Positions 1 to 7,569 of a stretch of 38,355 nt of DNA are shown here, one piece after another. The DNA is taken from contig NZ_JAHXBF010000055.1 in NCBI RefSeq assembly GCF_020103695.1, positions 1-38,355 on the forward strand, given 5' to 3'. Position numbers and translations under genes: made by a program. How positions within the stretch are numbered: position 1 is the stretch's first letter; the number at the start of each line of letters is the position of its first letter. A model generated the notes under the pieces. It was given only the letters and a program-made list of their open reading frames with translations. It had not been told where the DNA came from and did no database searches. This DNA is from Hyalangium versicolor (GTDB taxonomy: Bacteria > Myxococcota > Myxococcia > Myxococcales > Myxococcaceae).

Positions 1-1
1 G

Positions 2-169
2 AGCGATCCGCTCCCAGAGCGCATCCGGTACGAGGTCCTGAGCCATGAGGCTCAGGTGCTCATGGCCAGGTTCTCCGGCTACCCTCCCTTTCAAACCTTA
101 CTTTTGTTAGGCGCTCTTAGGGGCATGGCCTTGCTGTGCAGCGCCAGGTACGTGAAGAGCCACAGGTAG
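2..169 (+). pseudogene. 3' fragment of an unidentified gene, probably truncated near position 90
   Basis: An open plus-strand frame enters from the left edge and stops at TAG 167-169. Its first 29 codons (to about position 88) have the strong G/C third-position bias of real genes here and read SDPLPERIRYEVLSHEAQ and onward. From about 89 the codons become AT-rich (ttt caa acc tta ctt ttg tta), and beyond about 115 the frame only overlaps the antisense of the lipase. I do not recognise the family. The likeliest reading is a gene end broken at the same junction that truncates the lipase on the other strand. Confidence that this is real coding remnant is modest because most of it lies outside the window. 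Confidence 0.3.
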
Positions 170-600
170 CGGAGCAGCGCCTTGCCCACGCCGCCCTGGG
201 AGAAGGTGGTCGCCATCGGCGTGCCGTGATGTGGGGTGGAGATCGTCACCACGGATCGCACGCGCTTCACGAAGGCCGGAGTCTCCGCCGCCATTCGCGG
301 TGAAACGATGCACCTTGCGTCCAGCCCGCCCGTGGAGTGCCCGACGAGGTGGAGTTCCGCGCCGTCCTCCGTCTCCGTTTTCGCCATCTCCTCGAGCACG
401 GTGCGCGCACGCGCCAGGAGCCCCGAGGTGGGGGAGGAGCCCACGCAGATGACCTGTGCGTCGAGGTTTCGGGCGTTGAATCGTTGCTGGATCCAAGCGG
501 GGACGTGCTGGAAATAGGCGATTCGTTCCTGTTCCTCGTCACCCATCTGGGTGAAACCGAAGAATCCGGGGATGAGGTAGATGCGGTGCCGCATGGCCAT
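91..600 (-). CDS. Triacylglycerol lipase/esterase-like alpha/beta hydrolase, C-terminally truncated
   Basis: The protein opens with IYLIPGFFGF, the first strand and oxyanion loop typical of lipases. It carries the nucleophile elbow GHSTGG (serine at about residue 89) and the ISTPHHGTP segment common in triacylglycerol lipases. These features predict hydrolysis of lipid or other ester substrates. Only about 169 residues are present, and the frame ends just after a helix with APNKSKV, before the catalytic Asp and His that normally lie in the next 100-200 residues. A longer frame starts at a TTG at 624; I chose the ATG at 600 because homologous sequence begins there, although no good ribosome binding site precedes it. 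The AT-rich run at about 89-112 where the frame ends suggests a deletion or insertion scar, so this is probably a broken gene. Confidence 0.6.
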   Translation of the reverse strand: MAMRHRIYLIPGFFGFTQMGDEEQERIAYFQHVPAWIQQRFNARNLDAQVICVGSSPTSGLLARARTVLEEMAKTETEDGAELHLVGHSTGGLDARCIVSPRMAAETPAFVKRVRSVVTISTPHHGTPMATTFSQGGVGKALLRYLWLFTYLALHSKAMPLRAPNKSKV

Positions 601-788
601 GCGGCAGTCTAACTTCGAGGTCAAGGCGGACGCCTCGTCCTCCAGGGTAGGGTCTCTGGAGTCGACCCCACGTCAGTGAATTTGCGCGACTTGCCGACTC
701 ACCTCATCTTGCCCCTGAACGCGATGTAGCCCGGGCTCAGCTCAAGCCCCTCCAACGCTACCTCCACCCTCAAGAACAAGTCTCGCCC

Positions 789-2942
789 ATGCACCAGCGT
801 TTCTGCTCCCTCGCCGCCCTGCTGCTCTGCTTCGCAGCCTGCACCTCTCAACCCTCTCAGCCCACTGGCTCCGTTCAGTTTGCTGTCTCCGCCCAGCGGG
901 CCCTCTCCGCCAGTGACATCTCCCGCGTCAAGGTGACCGTCTCCTCCTCGGAGATGCCTCCCATCGTTGTCGAACTCGCGAAGTCCAATGGCATCTGGGG
1001 TGACCTCATCAGCAACATCCCCGCAGGCTTGGACCGTTCCTTCCTCGCTGAGGCCTTCGACTCCTCCAACACCAAGCGCTTCCAGGGACAGAGTTCCGGT
1101 GTCACCATCACCGCCAACCAGACCATTGCCGTTGCCATCACCCTCCAGGAGATTGCTCCGCCTCCTCCCTTCTCCAATGATGCTCCTGTCATCGACTCCC
1201 TCGTGGCCTCGTCCACCTCTGTCCAAACAGGTTCCTCTCTCTCCCTGAGCGCCTCGGTTCATGATCCCAACGCGGGTGATACCCTCACCCTGGCGTGGAC
1301 CGCCTCTGGGGGCTCCTTCTCGGCTCCCTCTGCCGCTACCACCTCGTGGACGCCACCTGCCTCTATCGGCGTCCAGACTCTCACCCTCATCGTCACGGAT
1401 TCTCAGGGCGCGGCCGCCGCCGTCTCCCTCGTTGTCAACGTTGTTTCGGGTGTCTCCACCGGCAACGCCGATGTGAGCATCTCCTTCAACCTCTTTCCCG
1501 TGGTCTCCAGGATCTCCACTTCTCTCAACCCCCTGGACGCCGGACAGTCCACCACCGTCTCCGCTACCGCCTCCGATGCGGATGGCGATTCCCTTTCCTA
1601 CCAATGGGCCGCCAACTGCCCGGGCACCTGGACCCACGCCACTTCCAGCGCTGCGTCCTTCGTCCCTTCCGCCGTTCCGGCCGGAGCCTGTAACAATTGT
1701 CAGCTCACCGTCACCGTCGAGGACGGCCGCGGTGGGCAGACCACCGGCTCTCTCAGCTTTTGCATCGCCTCCTCTTCCATCAATCGTTTCCCTCCCGTCT
1801 TCACCCACTACAGCCCATCGGCCAGCGCGGTCGCTCCGGGACAGGCCGTCACTTTCGACGTCACCGCGATGGATCCGCAGTCCAGCTCCCTGACGTTTGC
1901 CTGGACTGCCAATACCGGATCGCTGGCTCCGGCGCAGAACACCGCCACCACCAGCCAGGTTGTCTGGACGGCGCCCGCCTGCGCTTCGTCGGCGGCCACC
2001 CCCATCGTCACGGCTGCCGTCACCAATGCCTTTGGCCTGTCGGCCTCCCAGGCTTTCTCCCTCTCCGGCTTGCCTGAGTGCGCGCCTACCTGGAGCGCTA
2101 CCAACCCCATGCCCCAGGCTCGCAGGGGCCATACCGCCACCCTGCTTCCCTCAGGAAAGGTGCTCGTCACCGGGGGATTCGACGGTGGCACCTTCTCGGC
2201 GTCGGCGGCTTTGTACGATCCAGTCTCGGGCACCTGGAGCACTGCCGCCTCCATCCCCTCACCTCGCGAAGACCACACGGCGACGCTGCTGAACAACGGC
2301 AAGGTGCTCGTCACGGGGGGCTACAACGCGGGGTACCACGCTGATGCATGGTTGTATGACCCGGCTCCTGGCACCTGGAGCACGACTGTTTCCCTGACCT
2401 CGGCTCGCGGTTACCACACGGCGACGCTGCTGAACGACGGCAAGGTGCTCTTCTCGGGGATGGGATGGACAACCCCCGTCGCGATGGAGTTGTACGACCC
2501 GGCTACGAGCACCTGGAGCCCTGCCGCCTCCATGCCCACAAGTCGCTATGACCACACGGCGACGCTGCTGACCAACGGCAAGGTGCTCTTCGCAGGGGGA
2601 CTCATCAACGGGCAAGGGAGCGTCTCCACTGCGGTGGCGGAGTTGTACGACCCAGCCTCGAACACCTGGAGCGCGACTGCTTCCATGGCTTCGGTTCGCG
2701 GAGGCCACACGGCGACACTGCTGAGCAACGGCAAGGTGCTCGTCACGGGGGGATATGCTAGCGGCAACTTCCTTGCGTCGGCGGAGTTGTACGACCCGGC
2801 TTCAGGCACCTGGAGCGCTGCTGCCCCCATGGCCTCGGCTCGTTCCGAGCATACGGCAACGCTGCTGAACAACGGCCAAGTGCTCGTCTTGGGTGGATAC
2901 AAAGGACCCGTCCTCTCCTCGGCGGAGCTCTACACGCCCTGA
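789..2942 (+). CDS. Kelch-repeat lipoprotein with three Ig/PKD-like domains
   Basis: A 717-residue exported protein. Residues 1-18 form a lipoprotein-type signal ending in FAAC (the F at -3 of the lipobox is unusual). Then come an N-terminal beta domain (about 20-125) and three Ig/PKD-like beta-sandwich domains (about 130-215, 235-325 and 330-430), recognisable from phrases such as ASDADGDSLSYQW. Residues 435-717 hold six Kelch repeats, each with HTATLL..GKVL..GG, a run ending in LYDP, and TWS, enough for one six-bladed propeller. Such proteins are common on myxobacterial surfaces; the ligand is unknown. No Shine-Dalgarno sequence is evident before the ATG. It converges on the VanW-like gene. 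The Kelch repeats are nearly identical at the DNA level. Confidence 0.85.
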   Translation: MHQRFCSLAALLLCFAACTSQPSQPTGSVQFAVSAQRALSASDISRVKVTVSSSEMPPIVVELAKSNGIWGDLISNIPAGLDRSFLAEAFDSSNTKRFQGQSSGVTITANQTIAVAITLQEIAPPPPFSNDAPVIDSLVASSTSVQTGSSLSLSASVHDPNAGDTLTLAWTASGGSFSAPSAATTSWTPPASIGVQTLTLIVTDSQGAAAAVSLVVNVVSGVSTGNADVSISFNLFPVVSRISTSLNPLDAGQSTTVSATASDADGDSLSYQWAANCPGTWTHATSSAASFVPSAVPAGACNNCQLTVTVEDGRGGQTTGSLSFCIASSSINRFPPVFTHYSPSASAVAPGQAVTFDVTAMDPQSSSLTFAWTANTGSLAPAQNTATTSQVVWTAPACASSAATPIVTAAVTNAFGLSASQAFSLSGLPECAPTWSATNPMPQARRGHTATLLPSGKVLVTGGFDGGTFSASAALYDPVSGTWSTAASIPSPREDHTATLLNNGKVLVTGGYNAGYHADAWLYDPAPGTWSTTVSLTSARGYHTATLLNDGKVLFSGMGWTTPVAMELYDPATSTWSPAASMPTSRYDHTATLLTNGKVLFAGGLINGQGSVSTAVAELYDPASNTWSATASMASVRGGHTATLLSNGKVLVTGGYASGNFLASAELYDPASGTWSAAAPMASARSEHTATLLNNGQVLVLGGYKGPVLSSAELYTP

Positions 2943-2987
2943 GCGCACGACCTCCAGGGATTCGAGTGGCGGGGCCCTGCGCTGGCA

Positions 2988-3845
2988 TCAGAGCGGAGGC
3001 TCCCGCGTGCCTTCAGCGGGTGGGGTGTAGAGAACGCGCGCGTGGTTCTCCTTGATGAACTCCTCGCGGACCAGGGCGCCACCTCGGCGGAGCATGACTC
3101 GCCGCCAGAGCTCGTTGTGCCGATACCAGTCCCCGCCGCGCTGCTCGAACCGGTGGTGGCGCTCGAACACGGTATAGGTGTGCTCGAGCTCGGCATTGCT
3201 CCGCAGTTCTCCCCAGAGTTCGCGATCCGTCAGCCAGAAGCGGAACTGGAGTGTAGTGGCCGTGTCATTGCGCAGCCGGAGGTCCACGTAGTTGTAGAAG
3301 ATCGCCGCTCCCGACCCGAAGGGGATGGAGCGGTTCTGGTCCGGAAAGGGATCGAAGCTGTGATTGCTCCGCTCGGTGACCGTCAGCGGGCTGTGCAGCG
3401 CCAGCCAGTGGATCATGTTGGAGAGCTGGCAGAGCCCTCCGCCCACGCCGGGACGCACCCGGCCTTGGGACAGCTCCATGCCCTCGACGTATCCCTTTCG
3501 CCGCGTCGGGCGGCCCACCAGGCGGCAGAAGGAGAACGTCTCGCCCGGGCGGAGGAGCACGTCCGTCAGCCGCGGAATGGCGATGGCCAGGTTCCTCACC
3601 TTGTTGTGCTGGAGCCACATCTCGCTCTGGCCCAACTGCTTCAGCAGCCGTGACGAGTGCCGTTTGACCCGAAAGGGAAGGGGTGTCGCATCGTACTGGG
3701 AGCACCAGCGCTCACCCCCCAGATACCCCTCGATGTGGCGCCGCGTGCGCTTGAGGGAGACGGCCAGCGTGTACAGCAGGGGATGCAGTTCGCTGAGCCG
3801 TCGTCTCGCGCGGGTGGGAACGGCAGGAGACTTCGGAAGGTTCAC
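2988..3845 (-). CDS. VanW family protein
   Basis: A protein of about 285 residues with the VanW domain in its middle: a PGETFSFCRLVG segment, then YVEGMELSQGRV, GVGGGLCQLSNMIHWLAL and ERSNHSFDPFP. VanW proteins were first seen beside vancomycin-resistance genes, but their biochemical function is not established. The frame could be extended to 4151, but that extension is the antisense/alternate frame of the upstream gene. The GTG at 3845 overlaps the upstream stop as GTGA, so it is the likely, translationally coupled start. It is the last gene of arsR - SRPBCC - vanW-like and converges with the Kelch gene. No signal peptide is visible, so a cytoplasmic location is likely. Confidence 0.8.
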   Translation of the reverse strand: MNLPKSPAVPTRARRRLSELHPLLYTLAVSLKRTRRHIEGYLGGERWCSQYDATPLPFRVKRHSSRLLKQLGQSEMWLQHNKVRNLAIAIPRLTDVLLRPGETFSFCRLVGRPTRRKGYVEGMELSQGRVRPGVGGGLCQLSNMIHWLALHSPLTVTERSNHSFDPFPDQNRSIPFGSGAAIFYNYVDLRLRNDTATTLQFRFWLTDRELWGELRSNAELEHTYTVFERHHRFEQRGGDWYRHNELWRRVMLRRGGALVREEFIKENHARVLYTPPAEGTREPPL

Positions 3846-4330
3846 GGAAGAGGCCCGGATGGGGAGTACTTGGGTTTGAGCGTGCTCCCCGGCCGGAGCT
3901 TGCCCTCGTCGTCGACGTCCGCGAGCACGGTAGGGATCGTCGTCCCGAGCATCTTCTTCCACCCCGGGCCCATCATCATCTTCGCGAGGATGAAGCCGCC
4001 GATACCCGTGAAGCCCGTGTGCTCGAACCGGAGCCGCGTGCCGCCCGCGTGCGGATCGAGTGTGTACGTGACGTAGGTCGGCTTTCCGTTGTCGTCGCCG
4101 ATCCATGAGTAGCGCAGCACCGACTGCTCCCTGGCTTCGAGCACCTCGCATTCAACATACCCACGCCAACCTGGCTGCGGTTTCGCGACGAGCTTGAAGC
4201 GCGTGCCGACTACCGGCGCGAAGCCTTCGGGTCGCATGGACCAGAGCGCCATCAGCGCGGGATCGGTCAACGCACGCCAGACCTTCGCGGGTGGGTGCGG
4301 ATAGTCGCGGACGATGCGGATGTCGCTCAT
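3842..4330 (-). CDS. SRPBCC (AHSA1/START-like) domain protein
   Basis: About 162 residues that open with IRIVRDYPHPPAKVWRAL and continue with DPALMALWS, the standard beginning of the AHSA1-type helix-grip fold. The pattern then continues with YVECEVLEAREQSVLRYSW and GGTRLRFEHTGF. These proteins bind hydrophobic ligands or act as Hsp90-activator-like domains; the ligand here is unknown. I chose the ATG at 4330 because GAGGAA lies at a good distance upstream. An alternative ATG at 4381 overlaps the arsR stop as ATGA and would add 17 residues. Pairs of an ArsR repressor followed by an AHSA1 protein are common in bacteria, and the repressor probably controls this gene. Confidence 0.85.
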   Translation of the reverse strand: MSDIRIVRDYPHPPAKVWRALTDPALMALWSMRPEGFAPVVGTRFKLVAKPQPGWRGYVECEVLEAREQSVLRYSWIGDDNGKPTYVTYTLDPHAGGTRLRFEHTGFTGIGGFILAKMMMGPGWKKMLGTTIPTVLADVDDEGKLRPGSTLKPKYSPSGPLP

Positions 4331-4377
4331 CGAAGTTCCTCGAACGGCGGTGGGGGCTTTGGGGGCGGTAAGGGCGG

Positions 4378-4752
4378 TCATGGGGAGCGTCGTTTTGTTG
4401 AGGGAGGGGGAACCGGAGCCTGGGGATCGTCGGGCATGGCATCGAGCACCTGGCCGAGGGCGTCGAGCTGCCGCTCGATATAGGCGCGATAGCGGCCGAG
4501 CCATGCGTCGACCTCGGCGAGGGGCGTGGCGCGGAGGCGGTAGTAACGAAAGCGCCCCTCGGCGCGCTCCTCGACGAGTCCGCTCCTCTTCAAGACCGCG
4601 AGCTGCTGGCTCACGGCGGACTGCGTGACGTCGAGTGAGGCCATGAGCGTGGAGACGTTGCTCTCGCCGAGCGCGAGCGCATCGAGGAGTGCTCGCCGTG
4701 TGGGGCAAGCGATCGCTTGAAAGACGCTTTCGTCGCTCGCGCTCCGTGACAT
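4378..4752 (-). CDS. ArsR/SmtB-family transcriptional regulator
   Basis: A 124-residue winged-helix repressor. The sequence FQAIACPTRRALLDALALGE is the typical start of the ArsR fold. It is followed by a recognition helix VTQSAVSQQLAVLKRSGLV and the wing VEERAEGRFRYYRL. No cysteine-rich metal site (such as CxC in the recognition helix) is visible, so it more likely belongs to the metal-independent ArsR group often paired with AHSA1 proteins. It is the first gene of a minus-strand operon and overlaps or nearly abuts the next gene. A perfect ATTAGC/GCTAAT palindrome lies just upstream of its start and is the likely autoregulatory operator. Confidence 0.9.
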   Translation of the reverse strand: MSRSASDESVFQAIACPTRRALLDALALGESNVSTLMASLDVTQSAVSQQLAVLKRSGLVEERAEGRFRYYRLRATPLAEVDAWLGRYRAYIERQLDALGQVLDAMPDDPQAPVPPPSTKRRSP

Positions 4753-4762
4753 GCGTGGACAT

Positions 4763-4785
4763 CATATTAGCGAATGCTAATGTGT
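4763..4785. promoter_or_regulatory. Palindromic operator upstream of the arsR operon
   Basis: ATTAGC (4766-4771), gaat, GCTAAT (4776-4781) is a perfect 6-bp inverted repeat with a 4-bp spacer. It lies 14 bp upstream of the arsR start codon, in an AT-rich patch that stands out from the surrounding GC-rich DNA. ArsR repressors typically bind such short AT-rich palindromes overlapping their own promoter. Assignment to this regulator is inference from position. Confidence 0.55.
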
Positions 4786-4874
4786 CAAGCACTCCTCTCG
4801 GACATCGGTGTACCGCGCTTTCCGCGGAGCGGTTTCGATCAAGGGCTGGCTGAAGACTGATTCAGAGTGATGTC

Positions 4875-5612
4875 CTATGGCCAGCGGCGGATAGGCAGAG
4901 CGGGCTGCTTCCGGTGCAGACGCGCCTCGCCGGGCTTGGAATTCGGCTCCTTGACGATGTATCCGTCAGTCCCCAGGACGTAGCACACCGGGATGCGGTG
5001 TCCGTCCGGCAAGAGCATCTCGGTGTAGCGGCTGTAGATGGCGTCTTGACCGTCGATCGTGAGGCCTTCCGTCCACAGGTGCCCGTACAGGAGGGTACCG
5101 CCAGGCACAGCGTCGTTGGGGACCGAGCGGGTTCGCACCCGGCTGACAATCTTTCCTTCGTGGTAGGTGCCGATCGTGTCGCCGCCGGCAATGAGGGGCT
5201 GGTTGATGTCCAGGTCAACGTCGACGCGGCCAAGGTACTCGCCATACTTGACTCCGAAGATGTTCCTCTCCTCCATGAGCCGAAGGGCTTCGGGTGGGCA
5301 ATCCTCGGGGATGGGCCGCAGTTGGGGCGCGGCACAGCCGGCGCCGAAGGTGGTGCACAGCCAGGCAGCAGCGGTCCTGACAGGCCATGAGTTGCGGAGG
5401 GTGGACACGAGCGAAAGTCCTTTCTCGAAAGCGGAGGAAGTCGAGCCGGGAGCGAGCCACTCCCACCCGGCAGCGAAGAGGCCCAGGCTCAGCAGCAACA
5501 GCCCGAGGCCCAGGCCGATTCTCCGCCATCTCTCCGTGCGGCGAGCAGCTTTCTCATCCAGGTCGCGCAGCTCCGTCTCCATCTGCTGGAAGGCACTGGA
5601 GAACTGCTCCAA
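4875..5612 (-). pseudogene. Coiled-coil/transmembrane protein part, probably the frameshifted 3' half of the DUF2381 gene
   Basis: The reading frame contains a charged coiled coil, one membrane span (IGLGLGLLLLSLGLFAAGW) and a C-terminal domain of about 150 residues starting at CAAPQLRPIPEDCPPEALRL. From memory that domain resembles the extracytoplasmic tail of certain myxobacterial Ser/Thr kinases whose genes often neighbour DUF2381 genes. The listed limit uses a TTG at 5612, but this is a poor start. The open frame continues upstream to about 5760 through coding-like sequence (ELEERRLHQQETERRAQEAR) without any ATG or GTG. There it meets the DUF2381 frame one base out of phase. I therefore think both parts were one gene now broken by a single-base shift. 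Confidence 0.5.
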
Positions 5613-6228
5613 CTGCTCTCTCAGGGAGAGTTCCTCCGCCTTCTGCTTGCGGGCTTCCTGGGCCCTGCGCTCCGTCTCCTGCTGGTGGAGGCGGCGCTCC
5701 TCGAGTTCGTCCTGGGTCGCGGGCGCCGGGGCTCCAGGAGGGAACTCGAGCGGTGCCTTCCAGGCCTTGGAGGCGCGTCTCCTTCTGCGTGAGGGCCGCG
5801 AGCAGGGCCTCGGGGGTGTTGGCCCGCCGATCCACCTCCACCTTCGCGTCCATGACGTCCACCTTGGAGAGGACGGCGAGGACGGCCTTGGAGGGCAGGG
5901 CTTTGTCCTTGAAGCCCACTTGGAGGATGAGCCGCTCGCTCGGGCTCAGGTCCGTGATGGGCTCCAGGATGAGGGTGTGGTCACCGACGTCCACCCACCT
6001 GAAGCGCGTCCGGTCCAAGATGAGGCTGTCTCGGTCCAACGGGCCGTTGAACGCCACCAGGGTGGTGTTGCCCGAGGCCACGTACACCTCGGGGATGGGT
6101 TCGGAGGGTGTAGCAGGCAGCGCTGCGCGACGATCCTGGCGCTGCCGGATGGAGGGCTGGAGCTGGGCAGTGGCGGTGCTCGCCAGCAAGCAGAGCGCGA
6201 GAAGTGACCACGTCGTGGGTAGTGCCAA
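5554..6228 (-). CDS. DUF2381-family protein, N-terminal part (probable frameshift near 5740-5765)
   Basis: Residues 1-22 (LLALCLLASTATAQ) form a signal peptide. The mature N-terminus PEVYVASGNTTLVAFNGPLD, followed by a strand-rich stretch ending VGFKDKALPSK, matches the DUF2381 family (TIGR02268), a paralogous group of unknown function expanded in Myxococcus relatives. The start is a TTG at 6228 with AGGAGG about 10 nt upstream; no ATG or GTG is available in frame. After about residue 155 (LTQKETRLQGLEG) the frame turns into a low-complexity Gly/Pro/Arg string, a sign of having left the true frame. The coding signal continues in the neighbouring frame (4875-5760). Either a real mutation or a sequencing error explains this. 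Confidence 0.6.
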   Translation of the reverse strand: MALPTTWSLLALCLLASTATAQLQPSIRQRQDRRAALPATPSEPIPEVYVASGNTTLVAFNGPLDRDSLILDRTRFRWVDVGDHTLILEPITDLSPSERLILQVGFKDKALPSKAVLAVLSKVDVMDAKVEVDRRANTPEALLAALTQKETRLQGLEGTARVPSWSPGARDPGRTRGAPPPPAGDGAQGPGSPQAEGGGTLPERAVGAVLQCLPADGDGAARPG

Positions 6229-6300
6229 GGAAGCAAAACCTCCTGGGTCATGACCCTAGCAGAAGAGCGCCCGAGTTGGGGTATATGGAGCGGTCCCTGA

Positions 6301-6316
6301 TGGCACCGGGCTGGCG
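6301..6316 (+). promoter_or_regulatory. Possible sigma-54 promoter for the SUKH-3 gene
   Basis: TGGCACCGGGCTGGCG keeps the invariant GG and GC dinucleotides with 10 nt between them and matches TGGCAC fully at the -24 element. The -12 element reads TGGC where TTGC is expected. It lies about 42 nt upstream of the chosen ATG at 6358. Myxobacteria use sigma-54 widely, but a single match in GC-rich DNA can be chance. Confidence 0.3.
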
Positions 6317-6357
6317 TAAGATGGCTCTATCCGCAAGGGAGCGGGAGGTTGGACACG

Positions 6358-6861
6358 ATGAACCCTGAGGGCGAGGCATCACTGCCGCAGTGGATGAGTC
6401 CACTGGACAAGCATGTTGTGGCTCGCCTGCACGCGGCAGGGTGGTTTCCGGGACGGACCGTTCCCATGGACGCCATCAAGGCGAAGCTGGAGGGTGCCGG
6501 CTATCGTGTTCATGCGCTCGCCGAGGCCCTCCTGGGGACCTTGGGCGGCTTGACCTTGCAAGGGTTCGAACCGCGTATCTTGAAGTTTGGTGAGCTTCCG
6601 GATGCGTTGTGGGTGGCGGCGGAAGAAGTTCCCTATGTGAAGAAAATCTTCTCGGACACCGTGTGCCCGGTTGCACTTGGTGCAGCGGCGACCCTCTTTG
6701 TGTCCGAGGATGGGACGTGGTGGGCGTTGGATGAGCTGTGGCTTGGCTTTTTCGAGATGAGCGGATTCGACGCCGCGATGCGCTTTATCCTGTTCGGGCA
6801 TCGCGAAGTAGCCAGGGAGATCCACCCTCGGATGGACCTGCTTCCGCCCTCGCTTCGTTGA
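6358..6861 (+). CDS. SUKH-3 domain immunity-like protein
   Basis: About 167 residues. The stretch VVARLHAAGWFPGRTVPM, the following helix, GYRVHALAEALLGTLGGL and the later PVALGAAATLFVSEDGTWWAL correspond to the SUKH-3 family layout, where AGW.PGR and LGG.G motifs are typical. SUKH proteins commonly act as immunity proteins that bind and neutralise polymorphic or contact-dependent toxins in the cytoplasm. No toxin gene is visible on either side, so this would be an orphan immunity gene. I chose ATG 6358, which has GGGAGG (6343-6348) upstream, over a TTG at 6349. It is followed 31 bp later by a reductase gene on the same strand. Confidence 0.75.
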   Translation: MNPEGEASLPQWMSPLDKHVVARLHAAGWFPGRTVPMDAIKAKLEGAGYRVHALAEALLGTLGGLTLQGFEPRILKFGELPDALWVAAEEVPYVKKIFSDTVCPVALGAAATLFVSEDGTWWALDELWLGFFEMSGFDAAMRFILFGHREVAREIHPRMDLLPPSLR

Positions 6862-6892
6862 TTGCAAAACGCAAGCAGATCAGGAGGAGAAG

Positions 6893-7540
6893 ATGTCGAA
6901 GATTCGAGTCGGGGCGTTTTCACTTTCTCTCGACGGTTACGGTGCGGGGCCGGGGCAGGACCTCGACAATCCGCTCGGCCGCGGCGGAGAGGCGCTTCAC
7001 AACTGGTTTTTTCCGACGCGGACCTTCCGTGAGATGCAAGGCCAGAGCGGAGGGACTACGGGACTGGACGACCAGTTCGCAGTGCGCAGCATGAAGAATG
7101 TCGGCGCGTGGATTCTCGGCCGCAACATGTTTGGACCCGTGCGCGGAGCATGGCCGGACGAGGAGTGGAAGGGGTGGTGGGGCGATGAGCCGCCCTATCA
7201 CGTGCCGGTTTTTGTGCTGACTCACCATTCGCGCCGACCGCTCGTGATGAAGGGCGGCACCACCTTCCACTTCGTCACCGAAGGGATCGAGGCGGCGCTC
7301 GCTCAGGCGCGTGAGGCGAGCGGCGGCAAGGATGTGCGGATTGGCGGTGGAGTTGCGACGATCCGGCAATATCTGCGGGCGCGACTCCTCGACGAACTAC
7401 ACCTGGCGAACGCGCCGATCCTTCTCGGGAGCGGCGAAAGTCTGTTCGAAGGATTGGATCTACCCGCGCTCGGCTATCGCGTCACCGAGCGGGTTGCCAC
7501 CGACGCGGCGACGCACGTCATCATCGCCCGGGAGCCGTAG
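6893..7540 (+). CDS. Dihydrofolate reductase-family protein (RibD C-terminal-like)
   Basis: A 215-residue protein beginning KIRVGAFSLSLDGYGAGPGQ, the first strand of the RibD_C/DHFR-like fold. ILGRNMFGPVRG and the GGGVATIRQYLRARLLDELH segment, where the fold binds NADPH, follow. The C-terminus LLGSGESLFEGLD is also typical. It most likely reduces a small molecule with NAD(P)H; the family members called yyaP/yfjB-like have no firmly known substrate. AGGAGGAG sits just before the ATG. It is not classical folA, since the folate site residues are not conserved. It converges with the lipoprotein gene that follows. Confidence 0.85.
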   Translation: MSKIRVGAFSLSLDGYGAGPGQDLDNPLGRGGEALHNWFFPTRTFREMQGQSGGTTGLDDQFAVRSMKNVGAWILGRNMFGPVRGAWPDEEWKGWWGDEPPYHVPVFVLTHHSRRPLVMKGGTTFHFVTEGIEAALAQAREASGGKDVRIGGGVATIRQYLRARLLDELHLANAPILLGSGESLFEGLDLPALGYRVTERVATDAATHVIIAREP

Positions 7541-7569
7541 GGTTACCCATGCCTCGGCCCTCCCAAACC

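Noticed and set aside
699..2132. 477-residue minus-strand open frame opposite the Kelch gene
   Set aside because: It is a Gly/Arg-rich antisense shadow with no domain, while the plus strand holds clear Ig-like and Kelch domains.
3846..4151. Extension of the VanW-like protein to 387 residues
   Set aside because: It only reads the SRPBCC gene in a wrong frame; GTG 3845 overlaps the upstream stop as GTGA.
4381..4792. Extension of the SRPBCC protein to 316 residues
   Set aside because: The extra 154 residues run through arsR in another frame and are Arg-rich nonsense; the conserved domain starts at 4330.
6555..6590. A tRNA T-arm-like string (gggttcgaaccgcg)
   Set aside because: It lies inside the SUKH-3 coding region and no acceptor or anticodon arm surrounds it.
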